Positions 54,734 through 60,025 of a DNA stretch of 60,025 nt are shown in pieces (positions within the stretch are counted from its first letter, which is position 1; the number at the start of each line of letters is the position of its first letter). A program made the position numbers and the translations under genes. The notes under the pieces were generated by a model. It had not been told where the DNA came from, made no database searches, and saw nothing but the letters and a program-made list of their open reading frames with translations. This DNA is from Nannocystaceae bacterium (lineage in GTDB: Bacteria; Myxococcota_A; Polyangia; Nannocystales; Nannocystaceae), in the NCBI GenBank assembly GCA_019694555.1, contig JAIBBS010000026.1:1-60025 (forward strand), read 5' to 3'.

Positions 54734-55794
54734 TCGGAGTCCCCTGGGCGGCGCGCCGCGAGGCCGAACGCTACGGTCGCAACCGGCGCGTTGACACGCA
54801 AGTACTCGACGTCGAAGCGGCGGGTGTCGACGATGACCCGCGCGAACGGGTTGATGATCTCGACCGGGATGCGCGAGCGGTCTTGGATGGCCTTGGGCAG
54901 CTGCGGCACCAACGACGAGCCGCCGCTGAGGTAGATGCGGCTGAGCCGGGCGTCGATCGCGTCGTTCATGTAGAAGTCCAGCGAGCGCTGGAACTCCTCC
55001 GCGACCTGCTCGGAGACCTGCCACAGGATGCGGTGGACCTCCTGCGGCACCACGTCCGCGGCCGCGCCGGCGGCTGCGAACGCTCCGCCGACCTTGTAGG
55101 CCTCGGCACCGTCCAGGCTCACGCCCAGCGTGCGCTGGATGGCCTCGGTGTAGGTGTTGCCGCCGGTGCCGAGGTCGCGGTTGAACGACGGCCGCCCGCT
55201 CGAGACGATCGACAGCGTCGAGTAGGTCGCGCCGACGTTGACGATCGCGACGGTGTCACCGGGCGCGAAGCCGATGCCGAGCTCGACCGCGTTTTGCAGC
55301 GCGAGCGCGGCCGCGTCGACGATCATGGGCTGGAAGCCCGCGTCGCGCACGACCTGCTGGTACTGCGCCACGATTTCGCGCTTGGCCGCGACCAGCAACA
55401 CTTCCATCTGTCCGGTCGGCGTCTGCTTGACCAGGACCTCGTAGTCCACGAGCACGTCGTCGCGCGAGAACGGGATGTTCTGCCGAACCTCCCACTCCAT
55501 CTGCTCGTCGAGCGCCGGGCCTTCCATCGCCGGGATGGTCAGCCGCTTGATGATGACGCTGTTGCCCGAGACCGCGAGCGCGATCTGCTTGCCCTTGAGG
55601 TGGATCCGCCGGGTCAGGCTCTTGATCGCGTCGACGACCGCGCCGTGGTTGAGAATGACGCCGTCGACGATGGTCTGCGGCGGAACCGGCTCGATGCCGA
55701 AGTTCTGCAGGCTCATCGAGCGACCCGACGGCTTGAGCTGCACGAGCTTGATCGCGCTCGAGCCGATATCCAGACCGATGCACTGCTTCGCCAC
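54730..55794 (-). CDS. pilM: PilM, actin-like cytoplasmic pilus assembly ATPase
   Basis: The 354-residue protein has the actin/FtsA-like fold: AKQCIGLDIGSSAIKLVQLK at the N-terminus, VAIVNVGATYSTLSIV for the second phosphate loop and IYLSGGSSLVPQL for the adenosine motif. It binds PilN and relays signals to the assembly motor. The GTG at 55794 was chosen by family start. Confidence 0.94.
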   Translation of the reverse strand: MAKQCIGLDIGSSAIKLVQLKPSGRSMSLQNFGIEPVPPQTIVDGVILNHGAVVDAIKSLTRRIHLKGKQIALAVSGNSVIIKRLTIPAMEGPALDEQMEWEVRQNIPFSRDDVLVDYEVLVKQTPTGQMEVLLVAAKREIVAQYQQVVRDAGFQPMIVDAAALALQNAVELGIGFAPGDTVAIVNVGATYSTLSIVSSGRPSFNRDLGTGGNTYTEAIQRTLGVSLDGAEAYKVGGAFAAAGAAADVVPQEVHRILWQVSEQVAEEFQRSLDFYMNDAIDARLSRIYLSGGSSLVPQLPKAIQDRSRIPVEIINPFARVIVDTRRFDVEYLRVNAPVATVAFGLAARRPGDSE

Positions 55795-55862
55795 GTCGGC
55801 CTATCCCAGCGTCAGCGTGCCACGGCCGCACGCGGCATGAAAATTGTGGTCGCCGACGCGGG

Positions 55863-56291
55863 TCAGCCGAGGTCTTCGTCCGGGAAGACTTCCTTGGCGG
55901 CGGAGGGCTGCAGGCCCAGCGCCTCGAGGATCTTGCGCTTGGTGTCCATGCGGCAGGGACAGCCGGCCTCGACGCGATCGATGGTCAGCGGGCTGACCCC
56001 CGCGCGGCGGGCGAGCTCGGCCTTGCTCATCATGGCGGCCTGGCGCAGCCGCTTGACGTTGTTGGGGACCAGCCCCTCGTTCTCGCGCGGAACAGGCGCC
56101 TTCGCGCGGCGACGCTTCGCCGGTGGGCCAGACTCGCCGGCACCAGGATCCCGCGTGGCCGCGGGCTCGCGACCGGAGTCCTTGCGCGCGTGCACCTCCG
56201 CCGAGCGCTGCGGCTCGTCGGGCTCGTGCGACGTCGATGCGTGGCCCGCGGACGGGGACGCCTTCGCGCCTTGCGTGGATTCCGGATCCAT
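55863..56291 (-). CDS. XRE-type helix-turn-helix regulator, first gene of the pil operon
   Basis: The 142-residue product has a disordered, charged N-terminus (about 1-75) and a C-terminal helix-turn-helix (NNVKRLRQAAMMSKAELARRAGVSPLTIDRVEAG). CPCRMDTKRKILEALGL follows. It lies 68 nt ahead of pilM and may autoregulate from the repeats upstream. Homologous short HTH genes are found before pilM in other deltaproteobacteria. The ATG is about 10 nt behind the predicted transcription start. Confidence 0.85.
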   Translation of the reverse strand: MDPESTQGAKASPSAGHASTSHEPDEPQRSAEVHARKDSGREPAATRDPGAGESGPPAKRRRAKAPVPRENEGLVPNNVKRLRQAAMMSKAELARRAGVSPLTIDRVEAGCPCRMDTKRKILEALGLQPSAAKEVFPDEDLG

Positions 56292-56308
56292 CCTGGTGAA
56301 GCCCGTAC

Positions 56309-56337
56309 ATCATCGGTCCCGATCGGTGATCCGTCAA
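56309..56337 (-). promoter_or_regulatory. Candidate promoter of the XRE-pilMNOPQ transcript
   Basis: Minus-strand TTGACG (56337-56332), a 17-bp spacer and GATGAT (56314-56309) match the sigma-70 consensus at five of six and four of six positions. Transcription would begin near 56302, about 10 nt before the XRE start codon. Confidence 0.45.
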
Positions 56338-56352
56338 CGCGTTGTTGGCCCT

Positions 56353-56410
56353 TCAGTGATATGTAGTTGAATGACACTGATAGGCCATTGATAGGTCATT
56401 GTAGTGATCT
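56353..56410. promoter_or_regulatory. AT-rich phased direct repeats upstream of the pil promoter
   Basis: TGATAGGCCAT (56378-56388) and TGATAGGTCAT (56389-56399) are adjacent direct repeats with an 11-bp period. The flanking sequence keeps similar TG-starting steps. TCAGTG (56353-56358) and CACTGA (56375-56380) form an inverted pair. This is the most AT-rich spot in the window and lies just upstream of the predicted -35, a typical place for activator or repressor sites. Confidence 0.5.
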
Positions 56411-56411
56411 G

Positions 56412-56685
56412 GCCGCGCGGACCCCGCCCGTGCGAGGCGGTCGTCGAGGACCAAGTCCCCGAGATCCTTGGCGAAGAGAGGTCGGCCATGGCGAGCGGGG
56501 GCGGAGGCGCCCCGCGCGAGCATTCCACGGCCGGCGCCCGGGCCCAAGAAAGCCTCGAACGCACGCGGCCCGCCCCTGCCCGTCCGCTCTGCCCGGCCGG
56601 CCGCGCTGATGGCGCAGCGGGCGGACAAGAGAAGGATCGCCGCGGCGGCCTCGACCCGGGGGCCGGCCCGCAGCGCGGGCGCGCC
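56412..56685. other. Gene-free stretch between the NtrC regulator gene and the pil control region
   Basis: No supported gene. It has a hairpin right after the regulator gene, GCCCGC (56666-56671) and GCGGGC (56675-56680) with a 3-nt loop, but no T run. The rest is GC-rich with no clear motif. Confidence 0.4.
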
Positions 56686-58116
<1,431 letters not shown>

Positions 58117-58261
58117 GGTCGTCTGCCGGCTCGGCGCGACCACGATAGCACCCCGGCGCGGCCGGCCGCGCGCGGCCGCGTCGCGCCGGCCCGCGTCCAT
58201 GCCGCGCAGTCTGCTACGGTGGCGCGGACCGGCCGGGGGACCCCGGCGCGCGCCCACGACC

Positions 58262-59732
<1,471 letters not shown>

Positions 59733-59746
<14 letters not shown>

Positions 59747-60025
59747 GCGTCGCGAGCGTGACCAGCATCGGCGTCGGCGACTCGCACACCCACTGCTGCG
59801 GCGCGTGCAGCCCCAGGCTCAGCACCGTGCCCAGCCGCGCCGCGACGGCGCGGCGCGCCGGCTCGCGACGCCAGCCCCACAGCCGCACGCGCGCGCCCCA
59901 CGAGGACACCCACGCGAGGTCGACGACCAGCTCGAGCGTGGCGAGCTGCTCGCGCAGCGCCGCGCCGGCGGGCCCGACCAACGGCGAGGGCCGGTGCAGC
60001 GGCGCGGCCACCACCGCGGCGCTGG
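59733..60025 (-). CDS. C-terminal part of an unknown protein (cut by window edge)
   Basis: The frame is open from the window end to a stop at 59733, giving about 97 residues: LVGPAGAALREQLATLELVVDLAWVSSWG through LGLHAPQQWVCES, ending LATLTRS. It may be real because it continues past the edge and glpK ends here; the 14-nt overlap with glpK is unremarkable. Trp-rich; no family recognised. Confidence 0.45.

Noticed and set aside
56292-56412. Sigma-54 (-24/-12) promoter for the pil operon
   Set aside because: No GG-N10-GC element with TGGCAC/TTGC context found; the sigma-70-like pair fits better.

Overview
The window comes from a very GC-rich bacterial chromosome and is densely packed with genes that often overlap by 4 nt. 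The gene content points to Myxococcota, probably Polyangia/Nannocystaceae-like. It includes a pilMNOPQ cluster led by an XRE gene, two Ser/Thr kinases with long C-terminal helical-repeat regions, NtrC-type activators, lipoproteins with acidic Gly/Ser/Asp linkers, a roadblock protein and an RpoH-type sigma factor. This assignment is inferred from gene content; no rRNA or tRNA is visible. No IS element, prophage, integrase or CRISPR array is visible either.

Layout. 1-5.6 kb: a truncated gene behind an ECF sigma factor; a TolC-like efflux protein; a small membrane protein; and the small ORF-rluD-pgeF operon. 5.8-11.6 kb: a membrane histidine kinase overlapping an NtrC-family regulator, then an outer-membrane protein and a YkgJ-type cysteine-cluster protein. 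11.6-21.8 kb: the operon dmeF-like transporter/ECF sigma/Ser-Thr kinase; a patatin-like lipoprotein; a second Ser-Thr kinase; and rsmI behind an RpoH-like sigma factor. 23-29.5 kb: a run of three exported proteins (S41/PDZ protease, snapalysin-like zinc protease lipoprotein, SH3-like lipoprotein). 29.5-36.1 kb: tig, clpP, clpX and a fused ACP/acyl-AMP ligase/acyltransferase. 36-37.7 kb: a copper-monooxygenase-like lipoprotein with a CxxCH motif.

37.7-56.3 kb is one long minus-strand block. In transcription order it reads XRE regulator, pilM, N, O, P, Q, aroK, aroB, lipoprotein, roadblock protein, aroQ, accB, accC, TPR protein, PLP enzyme. It joins type IV pilus assembly to the shikimate pathway and the start of fatty-acid synthesis. 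An AT-rich, 11-bp-phased repeat array lies upstream of this block. The last 4 kb hold an orphan NtrC-family regulator, glpK, and the end of a convergent gene.

The most unusual object is PilQ. It is 1732 residues long because about 900 residues of nearly proline-free, Ala/Glu/Arg/Lys-rich coiled coil lie between its two AMIN domains, far more than a standard secretin carries. Second in interest is a TAnnnT hexamer 7-13 nt before the start codon of at least seven genes. It suggests many leaderless or near-leaderless mRNAs, while operon-internal genes use Shine-Dalgarno sites or overlapping stop/start codons.
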